Notes: generated from the letters alone by a model not told the origin. DNA of 64,000 nucleotides from Pseudomonadota bacterium (GCA_021325555.1 JAJPGY010000032.1:1-64000), one strand, 5' to 3'; numbered from the stretch's first letter, positions 1 through 9,685 are shown. Translations and numbers: made by a program.

Positions 1-2161
1 AGCTCTGTGCGTAGCGAATTTCATAGCCGCTAATTTCTGGTTGCAGCAGGTTGCCTGGGCACGTGTTGACCTGACCCAGGGACAGATCTATAGCATTTCG
101 CCGGCGACACGAAAATACCTGGACAGGCTGCAGGAGCCGCTTTTAATTCGGGGCTACTTCAGCAAAAAGACGCACCCTTTGTTGCAGCCGCTGGTGCCGC
201 GCCTGCGAGATCTCCTGAAAGAATATGCTGTAGCGGGAAATGGCAAAGTTCGTGTGGAATTTGTCGATCCGTTAGAGAAGCCGGAGCTTGAGAAAGAGGC
301 AGTTGAACGGTACGGGATCAAGCCGGTTGTTTTTCAAACTGCCAGCAAGTATCAGGCAGCGCTGACCAACTCATATTTTGACATTCTGATCAAGTACGGC
401 GATCAGTTTCAAACACTCGGATGGAAGGACCTCATTGAGGTAAAGGCCCGGAACGAGAAAGACATAGATGTCGATCTCAGGAATCCAGAGTACGATATTA
501 CCAGCACGATCAAGAAAGTGCTCTACGGCTATCAAGGCTCCGGCAACCTTTTCCTCAATATTGAGCAACCTGTAAAGTTTACGGGCTACATTTCACCCGA
601 TGACCGGCTGCCCGAGCCGCTGGTGAAGTTCAAAAAGTCGCTTGTAGAAGCACTTGAGAAATTAAAAGACCAATCAAACGGCAAATTTTCGTTTGAGCTT
701 CTTGATCCCGATGCGCAGGCTGGCCAGCTGGGCAGGAAACTTGAAACTGATTACGGATTTAGACCGATGGCGCTGGGGTTGTTTGATCCAAAGACGTTCT
801 GGTTCTATATGACCCTCAGGAGTGGCGATCAGGTTGTGCAGGTTCCTCTGCCCGAGGAGCTAACCAGGGCCGCGCTTGATCGCAGCCTTCAGGCGGCATT
901 GAAGCGTTTCTCGAAAGGGTTTCTCAAAACAATAGGCATTTGCGCACCGGAATCGCCTGGCGGTTTCGGTATGACCATGGGCATGGGAAGGGAAGGGTTT
1001 TCGATGCTCAAAGAGCGCCTGGGAGATGCCTACACGGTTGAGAACGTCTCGCTCGATAAGGGAGTGGTGCCGCCGCAAGTCGACCTGCTGCTGCTTATAG
1101 CGCCCGAACATCTCAACGACAAGCGGCTTTTTGCCGTAGATCAATTTCTTATGAAAGGCGGCACCGTCATCCTCGCTACATCACCATTTGATGTCAGCAT
1201 AGACAGAGCAATGAATTGCAGGCGCGTTGACTCAGGGTTGGACAAGTGGCTCCGTAACTATGGCATCGACATTCAAAAGACGATGGTATTGGATAGCCAA
1301 AACTTCCCCCTGCCAATTCCAACGCGGCGGGTAGTTGCCGGATTTACGGTTGAACAAACAACTCTGGCTCCATATCCGTACTTTGTGGATGTCAGGGGCC
1401 GGGGGCTGGAAGATGGCAACCGAATTGCTTCCGGCATAAACCAGGTGGTCTTGACCTGGCCATCACCTATCGTGGTCGACGGGCAAAAGAACAAGCAGCG
1501 CCGGGTTGTGGAACTTCTGCACAGTTCGCCCGAATCCTGGACATCTAGTGAAACATTTATCGAGCCAAATTACAGCGAGCAGCAGCCGTTGGGCTTCCCA
1601 GTCGGTAAGGACAAGGGCAAAAAACTTTTGGCAGTGGCTCTGGAAGGGTCCTTTCAGTCATACTTCGACGGCAAAAAATCCCCCTTAATCGAGACCAACA
1701 GCGAGCAATCGTCCGCGGTAGAGGCGCCATCAAATACTGCATCGAAACCACAGAAAGAGGCCGTGATTACAAACATCATCAGCAAATCACCGGAATCAGC
1801 TCGCATCATTCTCTTCGCGTCGAATTCATTCCTGTCGGACAAGATGCTCTGGCTGGCGAGCGAGAGCCTCGGATCTCAGTACATCAAGCCTATCGAGCTG
1901 ATTCAGAATGCTGTGGATTGGTCGCTGGAAGATCGGGAGCTTTTGGCAATCCGAGGGAGGGGTCACTTTGCGCGCACGCTCAGGCCGATGAGCCAAGGGT
2001 TTGAAATCTTCTTTGAATATCTGAACTATGGACTGGCGTGCGTCGGACTTTTCCTGGTCTGGCTGGCGCGAAGACATTTCTGGCTGCGCACTCGCGAACG
2101 ATTCGACAAACTTCTGCACTCGATGTCCGCGGTATCCAGGGTTGAGGAGGCAAGATTGTGA
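1..2161 (+). CDS. GldG-family ABC transporter auxiliary protein (5' end outside window)
   Basis: The frame is open from base 2 with no credible start in the window, so the N-terminus is missing; about 719 residues are visible. The first visible residues are hydrophobic and run into VDLTQGQIYSISPAT, the sequence that typically follows the first membrane helix in GldG-like proteins (gliding-type ABC auxiliary family). Most of the chain is a soluble extracytoplasmic region. A second membrane helix lies near the C-terminus (around NYGLACVGLFLVWLARRHFW). Family members work with an ABC-2 permease and an ATPase, which would lie upstream here. The stop overlaps the next gene by 4 bases (GTGA), and a DUF4340 partner is the usual neighbour. 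The transported substrate cannot be told from sequence. Confidence 0.85.
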   Translation, partial: ALCVANFIAANFWLQQVAWARVDLTQGQIYSISPATRKYLDRLQEPLLIRGYFSKKTHPLLQPLVPRLRDLLKEYAVAGNGKVRVEFVDPLEKPELEKEAVERYGIKPVVFQTASKYQAALTNSYFDILIKYGDQFQTLGWKDLIEVKARNEKDIDVDLRNPEYDITSTIKKVLYGYQGSGNLFLNIEQPVKFTGYISPDDRLPEPLVKFKKSLVEALEKLKDQSNGKFSFELLDPDAQAGQLGRKLETDYGFRPMALGLFDPKTFWFYMTLRSGDQVVQVPLPEELTRAALDRSLQAALKRFSKGFLKTIGICAPESPGGFGMTMGMGREGFSMLKERLGDAYTVENVSLDKGVVPPQVDLLLLIAPEHLNDKRLFAVDQFLMKGGTVILATSPFDVSIDRAMNCRRVDSGLDKWLRNYGIDIQKTMVLDSQNFPLPIPTRRVVAGFTVEQTTLAPYPYFVDVRGRGLEDGNRIASGINQVVLTWPSPIVVDGQKNKQRRVVELLHSSPESWTSSETFIEPNYSEQQPLGFPVGKDKGKKLLAVALEGSFQSYFDGKKSPLIETNSEQSSAVEAPSNTASKPQKEAVITNIISKSPESARIILFASNSFLSDKMLWLASESLGSQYIKPIELIQNAVDWSLEDRELLAIRGRGHFARTLRPMSQGFEIFFEYLNYGLACVGLFLVWLARRHFWLRTRERFDKLLHSMSAVSRVEEARL

Positions 2162-3210
2162 ACAATCCAAGGCAACTGGCTGTCGGCACGGGATTTACTA
2201 TTCCCAGCCAGCGCGCGTTAATGCTGCTTGCTGCGTTGCTGATGGCTCAGATGGTCCTTACAATCATTTTCAAAGTTTCCGAAGCGCGGTACCAGCCGGT
2301 GGAAGCATCGCAGCCCCTGTTAGCGTGCGATTTCTCGAAAATCTCAAAAGTGATAATTGAGGAGCGGCAAGCAGATGGAAAGCATACATCAAAACTCGTG
2401 TTGCAAAGAGATCAACAGGGGTGGCAGCTTCCGGAATACTTCGATTTTCGCGCCTCAGCGGACAATGTGAACCAGCTGCTCACGACCTTAAAGGATTTGA
2501 AAAAGGGTTATCCGATCAGCACCACGTCTGGTGCCGCTGAGCGCTTCAAGATTAGCCCATCGAACTTCGAGCGAGCGGTTGAATTGTACGCCGATAATCA
2601 AAGGGTGAGCACATTGTATTTGGGCTCATCACCCAGCTTCCGCGCGATTTATGCGAAGACTCCCGACACGAACGACATCTATACCGTGGAGATTGCAGCG
2701 TATCAAATCAATGGAAAGGCAAGCGACTGGATTGACCGTAACGCCATCGCTCTCAAGCCTGACGAAATTTCCGCCATTGATCTTGCAAGCTTCCAGCTCA
2801 AGCGGAAGGACAACAAGTGGACGCTGGTCAGCGGGGGCAAGAGCGAGCCGCTGCATGATATCGTCGCGCAAGATGTTGTAGATCCCTTTGCTCAGTTAAG
2901 CATCCAGTCTGTGCTGGGCACAAAGCCGGAGCCGTCCTACGGCATGGACAAGGCAGTTCTGTCGTGCAGCATAACGCTGAAGGACGGGCACATGCTGAGT
3001 TACACCTTCTCTAAGCCAAAGGATAAGAATTACCATGTTCTGAAAATATCCGACAAGCCATGGTATTTGGCGGTGGATGATTGGGCTGTCGACCGGATAA
3101 AGGGCCTGACGGCCGCTTCGCTTCTTAAGAATGAGGCAGCAAAAGCCGCACGGAGCCACCAAGTAAAGAAGGAAACTGCCTCCCCGCCCGCCAGGACGGA
3201 CCGCAAATAA
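2158..3210 (+). CDS. DUF4340 domain protein, partner of GldG-like protein
   Basis: A 350-residue protein with one N-terminal membrane helix (residues about 20-40, ALMLLAALLMAQMVLTIIF) and a long extracytoplasmic region with repeated beta-rich units (LVLQRDQQGWQLP; FQLKRKDNKWTLVSGG). This is the DUF4340 pattern found beside GldG-type ABC auxiliary genes. The GTG start overlaps the upstream stop (GTGA), with GAGGAGG ending 7 bases before it, so translation is coupled. It probably sits in the envelope as part of the same transporter-associated complex. The C-terminal 25 residues are Lys/Ala-rich and look unstructured. Molecular function is unknown. Confidence 0.82.
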   Translation: MNNPRQLAVGTGFTIPSQRALMLLAALLMAQMVLTIIFKVSEARYQPVEASQPLLACDFSKISKVIIEERQADGKHTSKLVLQRDQQGWQLPEYFDFRASADNVNQLLTTLKDLKKGYPISTTSGAAERFKISPSNFERAVELYADNQRVSTLYLGSSPSFRAIYAKTPDTNDIYTVEIAAYQINGKASDWIDRNAIALKPDEISAIDLASFQLKRKDNKWTLVSGGKSEPLHDIVAQDVVDPFAQLSIQSVLGTKPEPSYGMDKAVLSCSITLKDGHMLSYTFSKPKDKNYHVLKISDKPWYLAVDDWAVDRIKGLTAASLLKNEAAKAARSHQVKKETASPPARTDRK

Positions 3211-3230
3211 GTGTCGTCCCCTCGCTTAAT

Positions 3231-4304
3231 CTATGATTTGTCCAGCCGCTTCCATGCCTGTCTCTTTGTCAGCTTTGCAGCGGCGCTCAATGCTCTCATC
3301 GTTCGACTCTGAAGATTGATTCGTCCTCTTTTCCTTTCCCAGTTGCTAACCGATGCGGCGCTTACGCCAACCACCGCTGCAAGCTCGCTCTGAGACATAT
3401 CCAGCCGAGCGCGCAGCTCCCGAATGGCCCTGCCCGTGAAGGGCAGACAGTTTGCTATGGAAGAACCGGAAGAAGGGCGCTCGGTCTTGTTGACCGGTTT
3501 TTTCTTGGAGGGGCGGCCGAGCTGCTGGTTTCTCTTCGGCCCTTCTTTGACCTGCTGTCTGCGCCCGTCGTTGCCGCATGGCTCCTGCTGAAGTATTTCG
3601 ATTCCAAAGACGTCCTGCAGATCGTCTTCGGCAAGTCGCCTGGAGGCACCATGTCTATCCGTGGTCACCAACGTAGCTGCGTCTGCCTCAATCAACTCCT
3701 CATGATCCACTCCGCGCAGTACGAACAGAAGTTCGGGCTTCTCATCGAGACGGGCGCCAACGCCATAAAGAGTCGCTGCAACATGTTTGCACATAACGGC
3801 CCAGTCGGGACAACTGCAATCCATGCTGATTTCGGACGGCAAGGGGAACAGGCCCTCCTGGCGGTTGGTAACGACCGCCATGACTCTATTTGACAGCCTG
3901 CCCTGAAGTAACTCCAGGAGAGAGCCGATCCGTCCGGAGCACCGCTCCTTGAGGGCGCTCCATTTTTTCTCAGGCAGCTTACGAATTGCAATTTTCACAT
4001 CATACAACTGTGAGCCGCTCACTATGGCCTTGATTTCACCGGAGGCAATCTCCAGGTGGCACACCGATCCGTTGCGCACATAGGTACGCCCTCGTGGCAG
4101 GCGGTTTTGGTAATCGCTGAAGGACTCCAGGTGTTTGCACCATGAGTCACCCCAGAACGTGCGCGCAATTCTTCGTCCTTCGATTTCCACCGGCTGAACG
4201 GCGAGCCCTTGCTTTTGCCGCTTGCTGATGTGGCGCCTGGCCTTTTCACGACGCTCTGCCACGCCCACATAAGGTCTCCATCCCCATCCCCACGCCATCG
4301 TCAT
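3231..4304 (-). CDS. SWIM zinc-finger protein with C-terminal XRE helix-turn-helix
   Basis: A 357-residue protein. A SWIM zinc finger is visible as CSCPDWAVMCKH (ligands C163, C165, C172, H174). The N-terminal part (GWGWRPYVGVAERR...) is typical of bacterial SWIM proteins encoded next to SNF2 helicases. The C-terminal portion (about residues 290-345) reads as a Cro/CI-type HTH (MSQSELAAVVGVSAASVSNW), joined by a basic linker. It lies 10 bases downstream of the SNF2 helicase on the same strand, so the two are probably co-transcribed and act together on DNA. The added XRE domain could give sequence-specific targeting; that is inference. It converges on the DUF4340 gene with a 20-base gap. Confidence 0.85.
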   Translation of the reverse strand: MTMAWGWGWRPYVGVAERREKARRHISKRQKQGLAVQPVEIEGRRIARTFWGDSWCKHLESFSDYQNRLPRGRTYVRNGSVCHLEIASGEIKAIVSGSQLYDVKIAIRKLPEKKWSALKERCSGRIGSLLELLQGRLSNRVMAVVTNRQEGLFPLPSEISMDCSCPDWAVMCKHVAATLYGVGARLDEKPELLFVLRGVDHEELIEADAATLVTTDRHGASRRLAEDDLQDVFGIEILQQEPCGNDGRRQQVKEGPKRNQQLGRPSKKKPVNKTERPSSGSSIANCLPFTGRAIRELRARLDMSQSELAAVVGVSAASVSNWERKRGRINLQSRTMRALSAAAKLTKRQAWKRLDKS

Positions 4305-4314
4305 TCTCCTTTAC

Positions 4315-7026
4315 TCATTCCAAACCCACCCGATCAAGATCGAGAGTTACTATCTCAAGAAGCTCCTTGTCGCTCATCTCTGTCAGCATGGTTTCAGCGC
4401 CACCCGTAAGAATGCCTTCCGACAGCTCCGTCTTGTCCATAATCAGCTTGTCGATCTTCTCTTCGATGGTCCCCCGACAAATGAACTTATGAACCAGCAC
4501 GTTGCGATGCTGTCCGATCCTGTAGGCTCGATCGGTGGCCTGGTTCTCAACTGCTGGATTCCACCAGCGGTCGAAATGCACCACATGCGATGCGGCGGTG
4601 AGATTCAGCCCGGTACCGCCGGCTTTGAGACTGAGCACCACGAAGGGCGGCCCACAGGGCTGCTGAAATGCATCTACTATCCCTTTCCGCTTAGCCACCG
4701 CCGTCCCGCCGTGCAACACGAGACCTGGCTGTCCAAAGACATCTGTCAGGAAACTGGCGATCGGATCAGTCATCTCTCGGAACTGGGTGAAGACCAGTAC
4801 TTTCTCCTGCCTGGAGGCGATCTCATCGCAGATCGTTCTCAGCCGATCAAACTTCCCGCTCTTGTCGGGGGTGTATTGCCCGTCACCCAATAGTTGGCTC
4901 GGGTGGTTGCATATCTGTTTGAACCGGAGAAGAAATGACAACACCAGACCGCGTCGCTCAATCCCTTCGACTTCTTTAAGCAGTTGCTTCAATTCGTCAA
5001 CAGATCTTGAATAGAGGGCTGCTTGCTCAGGTGCCAGCCCGCAAAATACTTTGATCTCCGTCTTATCGGGCAAGTCTGAGATAATGCTCTTATCGGTCTT
5101 CAGACGCCTCAGTATGTAGGGACTAACCAGGTTACGCAAGGGAGCGTAATTGCGGTGCTCACCGTCGTCCAGCTTCCTGGTGAAGCGTTTGAATTTTTCT
5201 GTCGATCCCAATAGACCAGGTGACAGGAAGTCGAACAGCGACCAGAGGTCTGAAAGCCTGTTCTCTACGGGTGTTCCAGTAAGAGCTATACGCGACTCGG
5301 CCCTGAGCTTCTTCACCGCCCGGGTCTGCTGGGCGGACGGGTTCTTTATCGCCTGGGCCTCGTCCAGAATAACCAGTCTCCACTCCACGTCGAGCAGCCA
5401 GCTCTGGCGAAGAAGCATGCCGTAGGTGGTGGCCACAACATCGAAGTTTGCAAGGTCCTTGCCTGGCTTGCCTCTGACGACTGACAGAGCGCTTACCTCC
5501 GATTCCGAGGGATGAATAAAGCAAGCGGACAGCGTGGGCGCAAATCGCTGCATCTCTGACTTCCAGTTTGCCAATAATGATGCCGGCATGACGAGGAGGG
5601 ACGGTTTGGCAGCAAGCTTTTTTTCCTCTTTAATCGACAACAGCAGTGACAGCACCTGAATTGTTTTCCCCAAACCCATGTCGTCAGCCAGGCAGGCACC
5701 AAGGCCCAGGCTGGAAACGAATCGCAGCCAGTTGTGTCCCTTTTCTTGATACGGTCTGAGGGTCCCGCAAAGATTCTTGCTGACCGCTTTTGCGGAGAGT
5801 CGATCTGGATCTCTCAGCCCAGCCAGTACGTCAGATAGCCAACTGCCCGCATTGACAAACGACCATTGACGGTCATCGTCCAGCGATACTCCATTCGTGT
5901 CATCGAGGTCAGCAGGGGCGCCAGCAAGCAGGCGCATCCCCTCGATAAAGGTGATCCCGCCTGATGCAGCTTTCTTCTCAACTTCCTTCCAGTGCGCAAG
6001 CGCTTCCGACAGTCGGTCCCGATCTACCTCGATCCACTGACCCTTCAGATGCACAAGCCCGTCGCCTGCGCTCATAAGCTGCCTGAACTCGTCCGGCGTT
6101 AGCGTCGTATCACCCAGGGACAGCCGCAACTGGAAATCCAGCATTGCATCCAAAGCAAGGCGGCTCTGCCTTTTTTCACCGATCGTCACCGCCACACGTG
6201 GTCTCGGTCTCTTGCGCCACCAGTCGGGCAGCCTGACTAGAAGTCCACTCTCCTCAAGCAGTGGAACTTCCTTTAGAAAGCAATAGGCCTGCCCAGGCGT
6301 CCACTTCAATGCCTGAAAAATTTCGTTGGACTCCACCAATTCCCTCATGAACTGGCTTTTCTCAGCGGCAAGCTGCACGGGAGAGAGAAGCTTGATCAGC
6401 GCTCTCCTGTTGCGTTCCCCTGCATGTTCCTGGAGCGCTCTGCTGAGCGGCTGGTACTGGACTCGTCCCCCTGAGGACACCTTCGGCGCGTATGTGGCAA
6501 GGAATGCAAAGGGATACTGAGCATCGCGCTTGTTCTCGGCTAAGTGAAAACATACACGCCCAACCTGATGCCAGATCGGTGCATGTTCTTTCAGCCATCC
6601 AGTCAAGCCTTCACCGGAAGCTGCGACCTCTTTTCTGACCCATGCGTCGAGATCGTCCCATAACCTTAAGAGCATCTCGACATTCAGATATTCGGCGCCG
6701 CGCATGGGTGGCGCACTAGACCGCATTATCTCTAACTCGGACAACGCCGGTGCATCGATTACTTCTAAGCTGCGTCCGTTGGCAGAATATTCTGGCGTTC
6801 GGCACAACTGAGTAAGGTAGCGACTCGAAAATTCCCGCCAATAGGATACTGACGGTGTCACGCATCCTTCCAGTTGCGTAGCCGCCAGCGCGACCAGACC
6901 GGATGCCTGGCAATTCGCAAACGCATGGGCGACAGTTCTCACCCAGGATTCCATCCCTGCGGCACTTGATACCGATTCAGCCACCACCAGACGGCAGTCA
7001 GGAGTTATTGATATTTCACAAGACAC
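4315..7026 (-). CDS. SNF2-family DEAD/DEAH-type helicase (HepA/RapA-like)
   Basis: A 903-residue Swi2/Snf2 ATPase. Motif I is ADDMGLGKTIQ (Lys454), motif II is DEAQ (Asp555), motif III is ALTGTPVENRL, and the C-terminal helicase lobe contains LVFTQF, SLKAGGTGLNLT and RAYRIGQ. The N-terminal half (about residues 1-420) matches the bacterial SNF2-associated region rather than the RapA N-terminus. It is expected to be an ATP-driven DNA translocase that remodels protein-DNA complexes, acting in transcription, repair or defence. It is the first gene of a two-gene unit with the SWIM/XRE protein. Base composition is lower in GC than the genes after 7.4 kb. Confidence 0.93.
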   Translation of the reverse strand: MSCEISITPDCRLVVAESVSSAAGMESWVRTVAHAFANCQASGLVALAATQLEGCVTPSVSYWREFSSRYLTQLCRTPEYSANGRSLEVIDAPALSELEIMRSSAPPMRGAEYLNVEMLLRLWDDLDAWVRKEVAASGEGLTGWLKEHAPIWHQVGRVCFHLAENKRDAQYPFAFLATYAPKVSSGGRVQYQPLSRALQEHAGERNRRALIKLLSPVQLAAEKSQFMRELVESNEIFQALKWTPGQAYCFLKEVPLLEESGLLVRLPDWWRKRPRPRVAVTIGEKRQSRLALDAMLDFQLRLSLGDTTLTPDEFRQLMSAGDGLVHLKGQWIEVDRDRLSEALAHWKEVEKKAASGGITFIEGMRLLAGAPADLDDTNGVSLDDDRQWSFVNAGSWLSDVLAGLRDPDRLSAKAVSKNLCGTLRPYQEKGHNWLRFVSSLGLGACLADDMGLGKTIQVLSLLLSIKEEKKLAAKPSLLVMPASLLANWKSEMQRFAPTLSACFIHPSESEVSALSVVRGKPGKDLANFDVVATTYGMLLRQSWLLDVEWRLVILDEAQAIKNPSAQQTRAVKKLRAESRIALTGTPVENRLSDLWSLFDFLSPGLLGSTEKFKRFTRKLDDGEHRNYAPLRNLVSPYILRRLKTDKSIISDLPDKTEIKVFCGLAPEQAALYSRSVDELKQLLKEVEGIERRGLVLSFLLRFKQICNHPSQLLGDGQYTPDKSGKFDRLRTICDEIASRQEKVLVFTQFREMTDPIASFLTDVFGQPGLVLHGGTAVAKRKGIVDAFQQPCGPPFVVLSLKAGGTGLNLTAASHVVHFDRWWNPAVENQATDRAYRIGQHRNVLVHKFICRGTIEEKIDKLIMDKTELSEGILTGGAETMLTEMSDKELLEIVTLDLDRVGLE

Positions 7027-7456
7027 GTGAGCGCACCGTTTTGTTGCCAGCTGTGGACACCATTAACCCTGTCATCTAGTGCAATTCATGAACGCGAACG
7101 ACGAACCCGCTGGCGCATGCTAATCCCGGCTCAAGCTTATTCTTGAGACATGAAAACGCCGACTCGGGCACCGCAGCACAGGAATGCAGATCACATGGCG
7201 TTCTTATATGCTTCATATGCGGCTCGGCGTACGCTCGGCGCCGCCGGTGATTATGGCAGCAGTACCAATTGACGATCAACAGATTCTTCTTCATCCGAGT
7301 CAGGGCAGCGCCAGAAATGCTCGCGGCATGACTTCCCCCCAATACCGGACAAAGGCCGCCCACGAATGTACCTGGCCGTGAACTTTTGGTAGGAACAACC
7401 CTGCTCCTCTGTCGTCTACAGGAACAATTCGATCGGACCGTTCTGGGGGCTGGCGA
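7027..7456 (+). other. Intergenic region, 430 bases, divergent promoters expected
   Basis: No convincing gene. This stretch separates the SNF2 unit (leftward) from a secreted TPR gene (rightward), so both promoters should lie here, but I could not pick out confident -35/-10 pairs. The composition changes from moderate to high GC around here. Short open frames on both strands lack a ribosome site or recognisable content. Confidence 0.5.
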
Positions 7457-8668
7457 ATGGTCAAGGCGGCTTTATGGTCAAGAACTGTTATTGCTGCTTT
7501 GACCGGCGCGGTCTTGCTGGCGGCGGCGCCGGCTTCTGGTGGTCCCGGCGCCGGCGCGGATAATGCCGGCCGCCAGGCAAAATCGAAGCTCTTCAAGCTG
7601 AGGGCCAATTTTCCCAACGGCTCCCTGAAGGGGCAGTTCGACGTGCCATACCGCTACTTGAGCGACCGGGCCGCCAAAGCCTACTCCGCCGGCCGATATG
7701 TGGAGGCGGAGAGCCTTTACCGGGCCGCCCTCGATGACGCGACCAGATCCCATGCCGCCGATGCCGACGTTGCCGTGCTGCTCACCAACCTGGCCTCCAC
7801 CTACCGGGACGACGGCAAGTACGAGAGCGCCAGGCCGCTCTTCAAGCAGGCCATGCAGATGACCGAGAAGATGGATGGCGCGGGCAGCCAGCTCTACTCG
7901 TACGCGCTCGGGCAGTACGCCGGCTTTCTCTCCAGGACGGGAGATTACGAACAGGCGCGGTTCGCCGAGGAGTCGGCACGCGGCGGCTTCAAGCTTGCCG
8001 CCAGGCCGATCCCGCTCTATTGGGAGCCGCCCGCTGCCCGGAATCCGTTTGTCCCGCTCGTGGACGTGGGCGGCTGGCGTTATCCCGGGATGATGATCTC
8101 CTACACGCACCCGCCGCTGATCGATGTCACCCGGGAGACCCCGGTGCTGTCGCCCGGCTATCCGGGGCCGGGCAGTTTCCGGCTCCATTTTGCCGAGTGC
8201 CCGCCCAAGGAACGCTGGGCGGCCTTCGACAGCGAGCAGCGCACGCTCATGAAATGGAAATGGGATCTTTGGCTTGCCCAGGTGAAGGAGGAGTTCTCCC
8301 GCTCGGCGGCCGCTGCCCTGGAGACACCGGTAAGCGGGCGATATCATCTCGTCTTCGGCCGCTCAGGCCATATCGAGGACTTCGACGTGCTTTCGGACGA
8401 TATCAATCGAGCACAAGCGCTGCAATCCATCTCCGGCGTGATCTCGTTGTTCAACAACGCCAGGACCGCGCCGTTTCCCGCCGAGACGCAGATGGATCAG
8501 ATCCACGTGATCGTCGACTACCAGGGCCCCATGCAGCCGCAGCTGCCGGAGGAGGAGGCCCTGCAGAAGCTGCCGCCGATCACCTGGCCAGGTTTTGCCG
8601 GCAGATATCCTGCCAGGTTTCCCGGGCAATATTTCCCCCGCACACAACAACGCCGATCTTGTCGGTAG
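7457..8668 (+). CDS. Secreted TPR protein with C-terminal TonB-C-like domain
   Basis: A 403-residue protein. Residues 1-28 form a signal peptide (basic start, LTGAVLLAAAPASGG). Residues about 60-180 hold tetratricopeptide repeats of the kinesin-light-chain type (AAKAYSAGRYVEAESLYRAAL; LTNLASTYRDDGKYESA). Residues about 291-357 (SGRYHLVFGRSGHIEDF ... FPAETQMDQIHVIVDY) resemble the TonB C-terminal fold: a strand, G-x-I/V, an Ala-rich helix, F-P, and a final strand. It is likely a periplasmic or envelope scaffold. The last 30 residues overlap the convergent dehydratase gene by 89 bases and may carry no fold of their own. The domain call rests on pattern only. Confidence 0.72.
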   Translation: MVKAALWSRTVIAALTGAVLLAAAPASGGPGAGADNAGRQAKSKLFKLRANFPNGSLKGQFDVPYRYLSDRAAKAYSAGRYVEAESLYRAALDDATRSHAADADVAVLLTNLASTYRDDGKYESARPLFKQAMQMTEKMDGAGSQLYSYALGQYAGFLSRTGDYEQARFAEESARGGFKLAARPIPLYWEPPAARNPFVPLVDVGGWRYPGMMISYTHPPLIDVTRETPVLSPGYPGPGSFRLHFAECPPKERWAAFDSEQRTLMKWKWDLWLAQVKEEFSRSAAAALETPVSGRYHLVFGRSGHIEDFDVLSDDINRAQALQSISGVISLFNNARTAPFPAETQMDQIHVIVDYQGPMQPQLPEEEALQKLPPITWPGFAGRYPARFPGQYFPRTQQRRSCR

Positions 8669-9569
8669 GCTCGAAGTCGATGAGCCCGCATCTGACCGCG
8701 GCCACCGCCACGGCGGCCGCCCCCTCGATGAGCATTCCCTCGTTGTCCAGGAACTCGAAGATCGTGCGCGCGATATCGGCCTCCTCCACCGCCACCCAGT
8801 CGTCGACCACCTCACGGCAGACCGGGAAGGTAATCGAGTCGGGCTCGATATTACCGGCGATACCATCGGCTATTGTCTTGTCGACGAAGACCGGGGCCAC
8901 CCGCCCGCCCTTTACACACTCCATCATCACCGGTGAATTGGCGGCCACCGCTGCGATGATTCTGATGCCGGGATTGAAGGCCTTAGCCACCACGCCGATG
9001 CCGCCCACCAGCCCGCCACCGCCTACGGAGACAACCAGCGCCGTCAGGTCCGGCCGCGCCTCCAGCATCTCGAGGGCGATCGTGCCCTGACCGGCCATCA
9101 CGTGAGGGTCGTTGTACGGTGAGACGTAAAACGCCTTTTTCTCCCGGGCCAGCCGGCGAGCGTAGCCTTCGGTCACGTCGCAGTCGCTGCCGTGTTCGAT
9201 GACGCCGACGTTGTAGGAGCGCAGGCGCTCCTTCTTTGCCGGCGAGGCGTTGGTGGGTATGCAGATGGTCGCCTCGCAGTCCGTATAGCGTTGCGCTTCG
9301 GCCACACCGATGCCGTGATTGCCGGCTGAGGCGCTCCAGATCTTGTGGATGCCGTTCTCCTTTGCCCAGGTCAGGCAGTTGAGCGCACCGCGGAACTTGA
9401 ATGAGCCGCCCACCTGCAGGTTCTCCAGCTTGCAGACAACCTCGGCCCGGCAGCACTGGCTGAGCCACTGCGACCCGCAAAGCGGCGTCACCAGCGCCCG
9501 CCCGGCCAGGCGGCGCCTGGCCGCCAGCACGTCGCTGGGGTGTATAGCGGACTTTTCGAGAGACAGCAA
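8580..9569 (-). CDS. Threonine/serine ammonia-lyase (PLP fold II), short catabolic type
   Basis: A 329-residue PLP enzyme. The cofactor lysine lies in GGSFKFRGAL, the SAGNHGIG loop binds the substrate carboxylate, and GGGGLVGGIG binds the PLP phosphate. It lacks the C-terminal ACT-like regulatory domain of biosynthetic IlvA, so it fits the catabolic threonine/serine dehydratase or serine racemase group; these cannot be separated by eye. It would convert threonine to 2-oxobutyrate (or serine to pyruvate) with ammonia release in the cytoplasm. The TTG start is chosen because AGGAGG lies 8 bases upstream. Its 3' end overlaps the convergent TPR gene. Confidence 0.88.
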   Translation of the reverse strand: MLSLEKSAIHPSDVLAARRRLAGRALVTPLCGSQWLSQCCRAEVVCKLENLQVGGSFKFRGALNCLTWAKENGIHKIWSASAGNHGIGVAEAQRYTDCEATICIPTNASPAKKERLRSYNVGVIEHGSDCDVTEGYARRLAREKKAFYVSPYNDPHVMAGQGTIALEMLEARPDLTALVVSVGGGGLVGGIGVVAKAFNPGIRIIAAVAANSPVMMECVKGGRVAPVFVDKTIADGIAGNIEPDSITFPVCREVVDDWVAVEEADIARTIFEFLDNEGMLIEGAAAVAVAAVRCGLIDFEPTDKIGVVVCGGNIARETWQDICRQNLAR

Positions 9570-9611
9570 AGTCTTTGCCTCCTGGAGACGCCGGTCTTAA
9601 CTTTTAATTAA

Positions 9612-9685
9612 TGGAGCGGGTAGCGGGAATCGAACCCGCGTGTGCAGCTTGGAAGGCTGCCGTTCTACCATTGAACTACACCCGC
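9612..9685 (-). tRNA. tRNA-Gly (anticodon TCC)
   Basis: A 74-base cloverleaf on the minus strand with encoded CCA. The acceptor stem GCGGGTG pairs with TACCCGC (one G-T), the D-arm contains GTTC AATGGT AGAAC, the anticodon loop is CTTCCAA (anticodon TCC), and the T-arm is GCGGG-TTCGATT-CCCGC. The discriminator base is T. It sits alone between the dehydratase and the HisC-like gene. Confidence 0.97.
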
